This document shows, piece after piece, positions 1 to 10,152 of a DNA stretch of 64,000 nt. The DNA comes from Peronospora farinosa. Taxonomy: Eukaryota; Oomycota; Peronosporomycetes; Peronosporales; Peronosporaceae. A program made the position numbers and the translations under genes. The number at the start of each line of letters is the position of its first letter. Position 1 is the stretch's first letter. The notes under the pieces were generated by a model, which saw nothing but the letters and a program-made list of their open reading frames with translations, had not been told where the DNA came from and made no database searches. Where the stretch lies: NCBI GenBank assembly GCA_947646735.1, contig CANTFK010000752.1, forward strand, positions 248,001-312,000, in the 5' to 3' direction.

Positions 1-168
1 GCCATGCTCGATACCCACAGGACGCATGCATGCTGCGTGCGTCTAAGTGTGAAGTTAGATCCTGCTCCGCCCGGTCCAGGATTTCCTCTCGACCCCCCCC
101 CCCCGTCGAAGAAAAGCAGGTAGAAAACCCCAGATAGATTGTCACGTGGTAGCGGTCGCAAGGGAGGT
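1..168. other. left flank of element A1, no gene seen
   Basis: No coding sequence is recognisable. It holds a run of about a dozen C near position 93 and a short GCATGC-rich imperfect palindrome near 21-45. It ends where the family A LTR begins (TGTAGC at 169). The five bases before the LTR (gaggt) cannot be tested as a target duplication because the other end of A1 is damaged. Confidence 0.6.
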
Positions 169-805
169 TGTAGCGGAGCTGCACAGCTCTTTAGCCAGAG
201 AAAGACTTTCGGCTGGAAGCCTCTTAGTTCTAGAGAACTAAATAGAGTTAAGGCTAAAAGCCACTTAGTTCTAAGGAACTAATTAAACGACTTAAAGTCA
301 CCCTCTTCTAAGGAAGTAGGTTGACTTTAAGTCAGCAAGCAATAAGCTTAAGGTTCAGAGAACCAACGCACAGAGTGCAAGAACAAGCTAGAAGCTTAGG
401 GGTTCAGAGAACCAACGCACGAAGTGCACAAGAGAGCAAGTCAGAACGACTTGCGATCTTAAACTCAAAAGGAGAACTGATTTTATTTAGGCTTTAAGAT
501 TTTATGAATAGTCCTACTCTAAGTACACTACACTAGATTAATTACTATAATAGTAATTATTATATGCAGACCTTGCTATTGGACGACGAATCGTCTAAAC
601 ATCTGTGTATGATGTACTTAATACAGCGTTAGTGATTTATCGAATCCCAATCGATAAGATACGGTATTACCGAATACCGTATCTTAACGCTCATACTTAA
701 TACCTCTCTAAAGAGAAGTATAATAATGCATTATATGCAATACAAAGGGGAGTTTAACCGTAAACTCTCGGAAAGACGCTACAACCGTCGTGTAACCCCG
801 TTACA
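169..805 (-). repeat. 3' LTR of A1 (family A)
   Basis: A 637-bp LTR. On the element strand it starts TGTAACGGGG and ends CCGCTACA. It matches the LTRs at 8384-9019, 48157-48790, 55274-55914 and 30542-31071. Inside it is a perfect 13-bp stem with a 4-nt loop (656-668 / 673-685) around a GATACGG core, and several AT-rich palindromes near 540-560. Confidence 0.93.
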
Positions 806-820
806 CCCTCCCCCACCAGA
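806..820 (-). other. polypurine tract of A1
   Basis: Directly inside the 3' LTR the minus strand reads GGTGGGGGAGGG, a polypurine tract expected to prime plus-strand DNA synthesis. The same tract adjoins the 3' LTR of A3 at 48791, which supports the LTR boundary. Confidence 0.85.
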
Positions 821-919
821 CTGACGTTCCCATAGAATGTCACTCGACATTTTTTTCTCTCGTAGAGGTAGTGCTTTAGCGAACGCTTAAAACCTCACGG
901 TTTGTTCACGGCACATAAC

Positions 920-2201
920 ATGACGCCTCCCGGCAGTGAGTCACAGACTCTTCGGGACCTCATTGAAGACAACCTTGACGAAGCGGTTGTTACGAAAGTG
1001 ACACCGTCTTTGTGGGACCCGATGGGTACCCTTTAGCCACCCTCACGGGTGAAGATGACACTAGTCATGCACCGAATCCGTTCCTTGAACGTGGTGCTGC
1101 AAATGCGCTAACAGCGTTACGTGACCGCCTGACGTATCATCAACGGTGACGGTTACCAACCCACTCGACGAGCAGCAACAGCGGACCATCGACCAAGAGG
1201 AAGGCGCCAAGCGCCGGACGAAGAATATGACGAGGCTGCAGGACCACCGACAGTACAGGTTCAAACCACCTACGGTGGAAGAACGCCTAAAGGAAGCATC
1301 TGGGCATTCCCTTTCTGGTTGGACCATTGGGCCTGAGGCCATTTCACCTGAGGATGTTGCCACGCGCACGTCACTTCGACAACGATATCTGGAACCCCAC
1401 ATCACTACACAAAGCTAATACTTGGCACGCCTTAACAGGCAAGTGCGCGGTGCGCCAGTTCCTCCCATAAAGGGTGTTCCCATCCTTCTGTTCGCAGGGA
1501 AAACCGAGGACGAAGAAGACACGGCTTTCAGCCGCTGGGCGCATTATGCGCGACGTTTAAGCAGCATGTGGGCCTTACGGGCAAGTGCCGATGTGGCAGA
1601 TGTTCGACACGAGCGGAAGATGCGTTACGATTACGCTAAATTGAAGGCCCGGGAAAAATTGAAATCCCAACGAACGCATTATGCGTCTGCTACCCAGCAG
1701 CCCAATGTTTCGGCTACCCCTGTAGTCGCGAGTCCACGACAGGCCGAGGTCGCTAACCCGCCTACCCTCACCATTACTGGTGAGAAGCGTCAGCGCCAAC
1801 AGGCGGACCCTGCGCACGACGCTCAAAAACGTCCACGGCGTATAGGCAGTCCTGCCGAAGGGGAGTCTCAAAATCCCATGAATTCCACGACTCGGGATAA
1901 CCCCGCCACTTTACCAAATACTGGTTTTGACCATGGCGGCGACGCTTCTGCAGTAGACGCTCCACATGGAACTGTAGGTCCCCCTGCGCATCGAGCAAAG
2001 CCTGAGGAGGCCGGTGTATCGGCACAAGCTCATGCCGAGCTTGTTCAAGAGGTGCGGTCCCTTCGTGAGGATAGGCAGACGATGAACTCCCGGCTTGCGT
2101 CCCTGGAAGAGAGTCGGACCCGGATGCAGGGTCAGCTTGACCTGTTGGCGCAGATGCTTCGTCCCGCGACAGTGCCAGTGGGCTCGGCGCGAGCGCCTTA
2201 A
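920..2201 (+). pseudogene. antisense reading frame (aORF) of family A, copy A1
   Basis: A plus-strand reading frame opposite to the element genes. The ATG at 920 begins MTPPGSESQTLRDL. The frame is broken by TAG at 1034-1036, a one-base loss near 1122 and TAA at 1416-1418, then runs open for 259 codons from 1422. Copy A3 (48899-50182) has the same frame with different lesions, so the parent was probably a single ORF of about 427 codons. The protein is hydrophilic, with a WAHYARRL segment, a basic region and a C-terminal heptad-like stretch (about 205-245 of the 259 codons) that may form a coiled coil. No family is recognised. Its last third overlaps the pol chromodomain on the other strand; the first two thirds do not overlap pol, so the openness there is not forced by a sense gene. 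Confidence 0.7.
1774..2025 (-). other. chromodomain at the pol C-terminus of A1
   Basis: The 83-codon segment contains FHVERLLQKRR, YLVKWRGYPESWNSW and a C-terminal AVDVFE helix, which is the canonical chromodomain pattern with its aromatic cage positions. Chromodomains at integrase C-termini of chromoviruses are known to steer integration to modified chromatin. The same domain is present at 49755-50000 in A3 and 29009-29198 in A4. It overlaps the antisense frame on the opposite strand. Confidence 0.9.
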
Positions 2202-5200
2202 TGTTTACTTGGGACGGATCCCGATACCTTTTGGCATGCCAACATAGAACACAGGATGTGTACGCAATTTGCTCGGCAAGTTAAGCGTATACGCTGTGCT
2301 TCTTGGCAATGACACTAAAGGGTCCGATAAAGCGCGGGCGCAACTTCGTCTTTAAGACAGCGGATACTACATTGGTAGGTAGATTTTTAGCATTTAATAA
2401 TACTTGGTCTCCGACCTCATAATCATTAATACAGCCTCTGCCTTTCGCATCTGCATATTCCTTTTGTTTATCTTGACTATCAGCCATTGCATCTTGCACA
2501 TGTCGTAAGACATTTAGTCGCGTTGCGAGAAACGCATTTACCTGTTTCTTAACAGTATTAGGGATGACATCAGCAAGCCGATCGGCAAACTCTCCCCCAC
2601 CAAGCCCTGAACCACTCGGTGGTAGCGTTAACGGAACGCGTGGGTGTGTGAGACCATTCACATAGAACGGAGTGTAGCCAGTAGAGGCGTGCACGGAATT
2701 ATTGAGAGCAAACTCAACTACAGGGAGCATAGAGCTCCATCGCTGAGGCGTTTCAGCACAAACGCTGCGGAGGATATCTTCAACAACGCGATTCACGCGT
2801 TCGGTTTGACCATCGGTCTGCAAATGATCCTCTGTGGACATGTCCAAACGGGTGCCCAGCTCCAAAATTTACTCGTAAAACGAGGATCGCGATCAGAAAC
2901 AATTGCCACTGGCAAGCCATGTTGGCGAAAAACTCGGTCGATAAAAAGCTCCGCTGTACCTTCACCATCGATCGAATCGGGAACAGCCGCTAAGTGAGCC
3001 ATCTTGCTCAAACGGTCAACAAAGACCACAATGCCTGTATTTCCATGCGAATCTTTCGATAGGTTAAACACAAAATCCATACTAATGGACTCCCAGCACC
3101 CAGTGGGAATAGGCAAACTAGCCAGCGGCGCTGCCGAATGGGGCGAGGGTTTCACCCGTTGACACGTTTCACACGTACGCACATATGTGCTCACCCATTT
3201 ATATAATTTGGGCCACCAATAACCTTGGCATACTGCCCATAGATCTTTTCACGACCCAAATGACCACCGATGGCGGTGTCATGTACCTCATAGAGGATAC
3301 GATACTTCAGGTCCTCGTCATGAGGAACCACAATACGCGGAGGATCCGCCACATCTGTACGATAGTACAACAGCCCCTCATCGATAGAATATCGATGGAG
3401 GCTCGCACGCAATCGTGCCGACAATTTAATGTCCGAGTCTTTAAACTCATCACTGCCAAGAGCATGTAGCAACGCTATACAGTGATCATCTTTAGCATAA
3501 GCCGTACGAATGAGATCGGTGATAGAAGACGACACGTCGTCACATGAGCAAGCTCATAGTCAGGTCTGCGTGACAAAGCATCAGCCAAAGCATTTTGCTT
3601 GTCCGGCTTATATTTCACCTCGAAATTATATTCGGCAAAGAATGACAGCCATCTGGCCATTCTCTGCGAGAGATGCGGCGACTGAGTCGCAGTACGTAAC
3701 GACGCATGATCGGTATAGATCACAAAAGGCTTTGAGCCCAGCAGATGAACTCTGAATTTGACCAGGGCATACTTCATCGCAAGTAGCTCTTTGTCATGAA
3801 CTGGATAATTCTTTTCTGCAGCTTTCAGCTGGCGAGATTCAAAAGCAATTACACGCTCACACGCATCATCTGTTTGTAACAGAGCACTGCCAATGGCAAA
3901 ATCCGACGCGTCACAGACGACACTAAACGGTCGATCAGGATCTGGCAAAGCCAAAATAGGAGCATGTAGAAGGCTCGCCTTCACCGCTTGAAAAGCATCC
4001 TCGTGTTCGGCATGGTAACACCATTCCACATCCTTTTTAAGGGATTGGATAACGGCCGAGCCATATCAGCGTAATTCTCGCTGTACTTGTGTAAGTAATT
4101 GGCAAGGCCGAGCCACTTACGCAAGTCCTTCTGAGACTGTGGAACAGGCCAATCGACTATGGATTTGACCTTGGCGGGATCCGCTCTTAGGCCCCGTTTC
4201 CCAATGAAGCACCCTAGAAAGGGAATCTCTTCGGCCCCGAAGATGCACTTAGATGCATTAGCATATAATTTATTAGTGCGCATGCACTCGAGCACAGCTC
4301 GTAAATGAACAATATGGTTCTCAATATCTGACCGCCCATGTTCAGATCGGCTATGGACAAAAATGTCATCAAAGTACGTCTGTGCATAACTTCGATGGGG
4401 TCGAAACAATTGCGTCACCAAACGGTTAAATGTAGCCGGAGCATTAGATAACCCCTAGGGCATCACTTACCACTCCCAGAGCATACCGCTCGGAGTACTA
4501 ACAGCAGTAAGCGGAATATCACTAGCTCGCATGAGCAATTGGTAATAACCATCGACTAAGTCGAGCGCACTGTACATGGTACAAACGACCATATTGTTCT
4601 GAAGAACATCCTTTCTAGGTATTGGCGTCTGTGCAGGTATAGTGGCTGCATTGAGCTTATTATAAGCATGAACGATACGCCATTTACCATTCGGTTTCTT
4701 AACACAGAAAGTGGGTGTCGAGTGCGGAGATTTACTCTCGCGCACCATGCCCGCCGCGTGCTTTGCACGAAAGAACTGGTCAATGACGTCACACTGTTCT
4801 TTGGGTAAAGGCCACTGCCGTGTTACACAGTATTTGGTTCCGGGAACCAAGTCAATTTCATGACGTACACCCCTATCAGGTGGTAGAACCGACGGTGGAT
4901 CGTGACACACCACGTCCTGGAATTCCTTAACTAAAGGATAGTAGGGATCTGAAGGATTCTTCAAGATAGATAATCCACTACATGCACTAAGTTCCGCCTT
5001 TGTATCTTTAAGGACTGTCTCATCGACAAGCGAGGATGAGTTCAGCTCGAGGTTAGGTCGAATGACCACCATATCGGATAGAGCACCTTCCTTCAAGGCC
5101 TGATGAAATTCATCCACAGACATTTCGTCTAGCTCTAAAAGAGCATTTAATGATGAGAGGGCCTCAAGGTCAACCTTACCATCTACATCACCTGTCACTC

Positions 5201-5384
5201 CGTTGACCAGGGTGTACAACTGGTCACTGACATTGCTATGCGATAAAACAGACGCTTTGCGTCTCGCAGCCGCTATCTGGCGACGCTGCCGTCTCATTGA
5301 CGAGACCGTACTCTTCAAAGTACTTGGGATACCATCATCCCCAAGGTCAACAGACTCCTTGTCATTCACCTGCCCTATGCGAGG

Positions 5385-6610
5385 GCCGATGTCAGTATTG
5401 ACACCCAGTGGGTCACTAGTATCCGTGAATTCACTAACAAGGTCATCAACCTTCACTTGCTCTATACGAGAGCCGATGTCATTACCGACATCCAGTGAGT
5501 CACTAGTACTAGTGACCTCACTAACAAGGTCATCGACCTTCACTTGCTCTATACGAGAGCCGATGTCATTATCGACATCCAGTGAATCGCATTTACAGCC
5601 AATATTACTAACAAGGTCATCGACCTTCACTTGCTCTATACGAGAGCCGATGTCATTACCGACATCCAGTAAATCGCATTTACAGCCAATACTAACAAGG
5701 TCATCGACCTTCACTTGCTCTATACGAGAGCCGATGTCATTAACGACATCCAGTGAGTCACTAGTACTAGTGACCTCACTAACAAGGTCATCGACCTTCA
5801 CTTGCTCTATACGAGAGCCGATGTCATTATCGACATCCAGTGAATCGCATTTACAGCCAATATTACTAACAAGGTCATCGACCTTCACTTGCTCTATACG
5901 AGAGCCGATGTCATTATTGACATCCAGTGAATCGCATTTACAGCCAATCTAACAAGGTCATCGACCTTCACTTGCTCTATACGAGAGCCGATGTCATTAA
6001 CGACATCCAGTGAGTCACTAGTACTAGTGACCTCACTAACAAGGTCATCGACCTTCACTTGCTCTATACGAGAGCCGATGTCATTATCGACATCCAGTGA
6101 ATCGCATTTACAGCAATATTACTAACAAGGTCATCGACCTTCACTTGCTCTATACGAGAGCGATGTCATTATCGACATCCAGTGAATCGCATACAGCCAT
6201 ACTAACAAGGTCATCGACCTTCACTTGCTCTATACGAGAGCCGATGTCATTAACGACATCCAGTGAGTCACTAGTACTAGTGACCTCACTAACAAGGTCA
6301 TCGACCTTCACTTGCTCTATACGAGAGCCGATGTCATTACCGACATCCAGTAAATCGCATTTACAGCCAATACTAACAAGGTCATCGACCTTCACTTGCT
6401 CTATACGAGAGCCGATGTCATTACCGACATCCAGTGAGTCACTAGTACTAGTGACCTCACTAACAAGGTCATCGACCTTCACTTGCTCTATACGAAAGCC
6501 GATGTCATTATCGACATCCAGTGAATCGCATTTACAGCCAATATTACTAACAAGGTCATCGACCTTCACTTGCTCTATACGAGAGCCGATGTCATTACCG
6601 ACATCCAGTG
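5385..6610 (-). repeat. in-frame 78-88 bp tandem repeat array in pol, 14 units (A1)
   Basis: About 14 copies of a 78-88 bp unit coding the core KVDDLVS...[14 protein letters not shown]. Two sub-types alternate: one with IGCKCDS, one with EVTSTSDS. Small deletions at several units (for example near 5948, 6112, 6160 and 6190) shift the frame inside the array. The linker sits between protease and RT. A3 has about 5 units (53385-53760), A2 about 5 (32840-33240) and A4 about 2-3 (24295-24480). Confidence 0.92.
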
Positions 6611-7321
6611 TCTCAATATTACTTTGAATATCACTCAACGGAGTATGTGCCGTTCCACTAAGTGTCATTGAACTCTGCTCGACACTATTATTGTTGGCAT
6701 CGGAGTTTATCAACTCAGACACTCCAATATCCAGCACACGAACTGAATTAGTTAATGGCTCGCGCCAATAACACTTTTGTTTTCTAGCGAAGGTGGGTTC
6801 ATGACTCTCCAAAGCTTCGCTAGGAACATTGCGCGTTGCGCCTAAGATTTTGGATCTCCAATCGATCCACGGCACATGGCGTTCCAGCCAGGCCATACCG
6901 AGAATGAGATCATATCTCGAGTCCAAATCTAGGACAAGACAGCGTTCAACGCTATTGAAGTCTAAGAACTTCACACCTAAGTTCAGCGGAACTTTAGGAA
7001 CGGTGACATGTCACCGGTCGCGAGACGCACGGTTATACTGTCACCCTCTTGCGCTTCTAGCGCCTCAGCATACAGCTGACTCCTTTCAAGGGAACGACGT
7101 CGAACATAATTACCTGACGCCCCTGAGTCAATTAAAATTGACCATGGTTTCTCAAAACCCTTAACGGTTGCCGACACAACCAACAAGCCTGGCTTGCAAT
7201 CTTGTTCCATGGGAGCGTCCACAGAACCACCTGGGGCTAAGCCTTGTTTTCCTTCACCTCCTAAAGGTTCAACAGAACTTAGTTCCTTAACTTAGTTCTT
7301 TACCAGTAGGTCGCCCCGCGC

Positions 7322-8329
7322 CTACTGGAATTTGACGTTTTCCGCTGCCGTGCTCGCCTTTTGGCTAGGAGCAGGGTTTCGGCTTTGCCGATTTGAACGT
7401 TGATTTCGCAACGGACAGCTAGGGCGGAGATGCCTAGTGCTTCCGCACATATAACATCTACGGATGTTACCTTGCTGCTCAGCAGCTTGAAGCTCAGCTT
7501 CTTCAGCTTGACTGAGATCCATGGGTTCCGCCCTGTTAGAGGTATTTTATTGATACCAGGGCAGACCATATCGAGCAGATTTAAAATTAAATTCAGCGTT
7601 AAACGCTATGCTTACTTCCTCCTTGAAAGTCGAAGGCTGGACACGGAAAACTTCCGTCCTGGCGACCTCTGTATGAAGTCCTTCCATAAAAATGGTTACT
7701 CTGACTTCCTCTGCCAGTGGGTCCTGCTGCATAGCAGCGATGAGAGTTCTCAACTCTTGGACATAGTCCGACAATTATTTCTTACTCTGTCGGGTAGCTA
7801 GGAAGCGTGAGCGCACACGATAAGCCTGATTAGGCGGTGCAAACACGCAAGTTAATTGCTTTTTAAGCATTTACCATGTGGGGAATGCAGCATTCACAGA
7901 TACATCGCTCGTTACAGCCCACTCTCTAGCTCTTCCACCGAGCTTCGAAATGGCCAAGCCAACTCGTTGCTTATCTGAAACAAGCATGGCGGCATCCATT
8001 GCCATTTCAACTTTTCGAATCCAGAGGAGAAGATTTTCTCTCTTCTTCCCCTCGAAGGTCTTGACACTTAAAACAAGTGGACGAGCCTTTGGCTCTGCAT
8101 CGGTCACAGGTACCGGAATGTACTGTGTAGGCGCGGCTGACGCTGCCTGGTCATGGACCTGCCCGAGGAGCGTTGCTTCATAACGCATAAATGCCTCAAG
8201 ACGAGCATTTAGAACCTCGGGGCCTTGGGCCAAAAGAGCCTCGATTTGATCGGGCCCGACGAACACAGATAGTTTATCTAAGGCGAGTCGTTGTGCCTCA
8301 GAGAGATGATTTTGATTCTCCATCCTCAC
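7322..8329 (-). pseudogene. gag: gag of A1, CCHC nucleocapsid protein, broken
   Basis: The start ATG at 8329 follows the primer-binding site and leader and begins [14 protein letters not shown]. The frame would give about 335 residues. It contains a capsid-like region with [14 protein letters not shown] and [12 protein letters not shown] (retrotransposon gag pattern) and a knuckle CYMCGSTRHLRPSC (CX2CX4HX4C) near the end. In-frame stops lie after FPTW (about 7871), before LSDYVQEL (about 7777) and after LPWYQ (about 7547). The first two also occur in A2. The terminal TAG at 7322-7324 is present in A1, A2 and A3 and is probably the true gag terminator. Gag would form the virus-like particle. 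Confidence 0.88.
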
Positions 8330-8370
8330 AGAGGGTCAGTCTTTAAAGACTCAGGTGTAGGATTGACTAC

Positions 8371-8381
8371 AAGTGCTACCA
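8371..8381 (-). other. primer-binding site of A1
   Basis: On the element strand TGGTAGCACTT starts two bases inside the 5' LTR, complementary to a tRNA 3' end AAGTGCTACCA that includes the CCA tail. The same 11 bases occur at the same offset in A2 (31074-31084), A3 (55261-55271) and family C (43266-43276). The donor tRNA was not identified. Confidence 0.8.
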
Positions 8382-8383
8382 AG

Positions 8384-9019
8384 TGTAGCGGAGCTGCACA
8401 GCTCTTTAGCCAGAGGAAGACTTTCGGCTGGAAGCCTCTTAGTTCTAGAGAACTAAATAGAGTTAAGGCTAAAAGCCACTTAGTTCTAAGGAACCAATTA
8501 AACGACTTAAAGTCACCCTGTTCTAAGGAACTAGGAAAGAGACTTTTAGTCAGCAAGCAATAAGCTTAAGGTTCAGAGAACCAACGCACAGAGTGCAAGA
8601 ACAAGCTAGAAGCTTAGGGGTTCAGAGAACCAACGCACGAAGTGCACAAAAGAACAAGTCGGAACGACTTGCGATCTTAAACTCAAAAGGAGAACTGATT
8701 TTATTTAGGCTTTAAGATATTATGAATAGTCCTACTCTAAGTACACTACACTAGATTAATTACTATAATAGTAATTATTATATGCAGACCTTGCTATTGG
8801 ACGACGTATCGTCTAAACATCTGTGTATGATGTACTTAATACAGCGTTAGTGATTTATCGAATCCCAATCGATAAGATACGGTATTACCGAATACCGTAT
8901 CTTAACGCTCATACTTAATACCTCTCTAAAGAGAAGTATAATAATGCATTATATGCAATACAAAGGGGAGTTTAACCGTAAACTCTCGGAAAGACGCTAC
9001 AACCGTCGTGTAACCCCGT
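8384..9019 (-). repeat. 5' LTR of A1, terminally truncated
   Basis: A 636-bp LTR matching 169-805. Its outer end reads CCCCGT and lacks the final TACA found at 805 and 55914. The next base (9020) is the first base of the GIP inverted-repeat arm. Confidence 0.92.
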
Positions 9020-9236
9020 ATTCTCAAGAAACATAAACATGTTGGTAGAAGTGCGTGGCTTAATCGTGCTGCGTTTTTTCCCTCACATCCAGAGATTTCG
9101 TGCTTGTGATGGCGATTCATGTGTTGCATGTGACACGACCGACACTTCAGTCGCCATTTTCCTATGGTGGTCGCCTTTCTCTCACGTAAATCCAACGCAA
9201 CGTTGCTCCAACCGCAACCTGTATTCTTCGTATTCT

Positions 9237-9252
9237 GCTCATTTCTAAATTC
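9237..9252 (+). promoter_or_regulatory. oomycete initiator-like core promoter of the GIP at 9292
   Basis: GCTCATTTCTAAATTC matches the oomycete initiator consensus (TCATTY core followed by a pyrimidine/AT flank) and lies 40-55 nt before the ATG. The equivalent box is at 44658-44673 before the intact GIP. Confidence 0.65.
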
Positions 9253-9291
9253 ACCGCCTCCTGCACTCACCTTCTCCACACCTCCCTCACA

Positions 9292-10091
9292 ATGAAGGTC
9301 ATCTCCACGATTACAGCTTCGCTCCTGATTGGATCGGTTACTGGACTACTTGGCGGCGTAGCGGTTTCCCCCGATGGAGCTTATCAGGACCGCCGCTTAC
9401 AACAAAAGAGGTACGTGACCGGCATTCGGCAGACCAACGACATTAAATCCGACGCGGACTTCAGCTACTGTGGTGGTGCTCTTATCATGTGCTTACGACG
9501 ATGGCGTGTGTCGAAGACGAGATATATGCTAAATTCGTGTCAGTTGGTGCGATTTATGTTGAAGGCCGCGACGACGGCAATGACGGCGAGATGATCGAGA
9601 TCTCAAGCATCCATGGACACCCGAACTATAACAATAAATCGTATGTGAACAACTTTGCCGTGTTAAAGCTGGCAAAAGAAGTACAAGATGATATTAAGCC
9701 ATTGAAGCTTGCGATACCTGTCACTAAAATCCAACCTGGAATGTGGGGAAAGGTTATGGGTTGGGGATCTTCCGTCGCTTATGGTCCGTTTTCCGAGGTG
9801 CTGCTTAAGCTTGACCAGCAGCTGATGTCTGACGAGGATTGTCAAATAAGGATCGGTATCACCGCTTTCGATATGACATACATGTGCGCTGGTGGCGAGG
9901 CAAATAAGTCTCCGTGCACCGGAGACGCCGGCGGCCCGCTGATCTTCGAGAACCCCGAGGGAGACGGCGACGACGTTCTGATTGGTTTAGTAACCAAGAG
10001 CATGTACCCTTGCGGCGCCGAGGGATACCCCACTCTCTACTCGCGTGTGTCGTCGGTATATGACTGGATCAAGACTACCATAAAGGCATAA
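9292..10091 (+). pseudogene. glucanase inhibitor protein-like gene, frameshifted
   Basis: A trypsin-fold protein with signal peptide MKVISTITASLLIGSVTGLL. GIPs of Phytophthora are secreted serine-protease homologues that bind and inhibit plant endoglucanases. The frame is open from 9292 to CGGALI (about 9485). It then lacks ten bases relative to the copy at 44713 and resumes in another frame at HVLTTMAC to the stop at 10091. The residue at the catalytic Ser position is Ala (GDAGGPL). The catalytic His and Asp positions are also replaced (TTMAC, NNFAVL). The deletion truncates the protein after about 65 residues, so this copy is a pseudogene. It is the mirror image of 10568-11367. Confidence 0.88.
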
Positions 10092-10152
10092 TGGGCACAC
10101 GGTTTGCGTGATCTTAGCACGTACAGATTCACAGAGGTTTGGCAAGATTTTG

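Larger units (their letters stand above)
1774..7222 (-). pseudogene. pol: pol polyprotein of A1 (protease, RT, RNase H, integrase, chromodomain), broken
   Basis: Domains in order on the minus strand: aspartic protease with DSGASGNYV (about 7130-6890); a 14-unit tandem-repeat linker (6610-5385); RT from the [11 protein letters not shown] region (about 4870) through YFDDIF (about 4370); RNase H with VCDASDFAIGSAL and YTDHASLRT (about 3930-3690); integrase with a zinc-binding N-terminus, the CETCQR motif, and catalytic Asp in SMDFV, Asp in SDRDPRF and Glu in TERVNR (3330-2790); a GPF linker; a chromodomain (2025-1774). The frame changes near 7000, within the repeat array, near 4030, 3530, 3200 and 2860. 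Stops TAA 4467-4469 and TAG 4455-4457 lie in the RT just after EW; both are shared with A3. It encodes replication and integration enzymes but cannot be translated intact. Confidence 0.93.
169..9019 (-). mobile_element. Ty3/Gypsy chromovirus-like retrotransposon, family A copy A1
   Basis: A near full-length LTR retrotransposon of 8.85 kb, read on the minus strand. In element order it has a 5' LTR (9019-8384), primer-binding site, gag with a CCHC knuckle, aspartic protease, a large tandem-repeat linker, reverse transcriptase, RNase H, integrase, chromodomain, polypurine tract and 3' LTR (805-169). The order protease-RT-RNase H-integrase with a terminal chromodomain is the established Ty3/Gypsy chromovirus layout. 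A long reading frame lies antisense in the 3' part (920-2201). The coding frames carry several stops and frameshifts, so this copy is not autonomous. The outer end of the right LTR lacks its last four bases and abuts the GIP inverted repeat exactly. Confidence 0.93.
9020..10152 (+). repeat. left arm of the GIP inverted repeat
   Basis: 1133 bp that is almost exactly the reverse complement of 10507-11639. Only a few differences were seen, for example one codon (Ala/Pro) in the GIP frame and two bases near 9050. The arm carries promoter, GIP pseudogene and 3' flank. Its outer end coincides with the truncated LTR of A1. Confidence 0.95.

Noticed and set aside
1575..1871. Minus-strand 98-codon frame within the antisense gene region
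   Set aside because: Out of frame with the chromodomain and not kept in A3; a shadow frame.
5203..5952. Plus-strand Ser/Thr-rich repetitive frame opposite the pol linker repeats
   Set aside because: It is the complement of the in-frame pol repeat array; the repeat keeps every frame free of stops, so openness is not evidence of a gene. The same applies to 6097-6627 and 53204-53776.
5385..6610. Possible CRISPR-like array
   Set aside because: Units are 78-88 bp, directly adjacent and coding, without spacers. The host is eukaryotic.
9663..9845. Antisense frames inside GIP genes (also 9842-10033, 10626-10817, 14985-15230 types)
   Set aside because: Short shadows of the GIP frame, duplicated only because the gene is duplicated.
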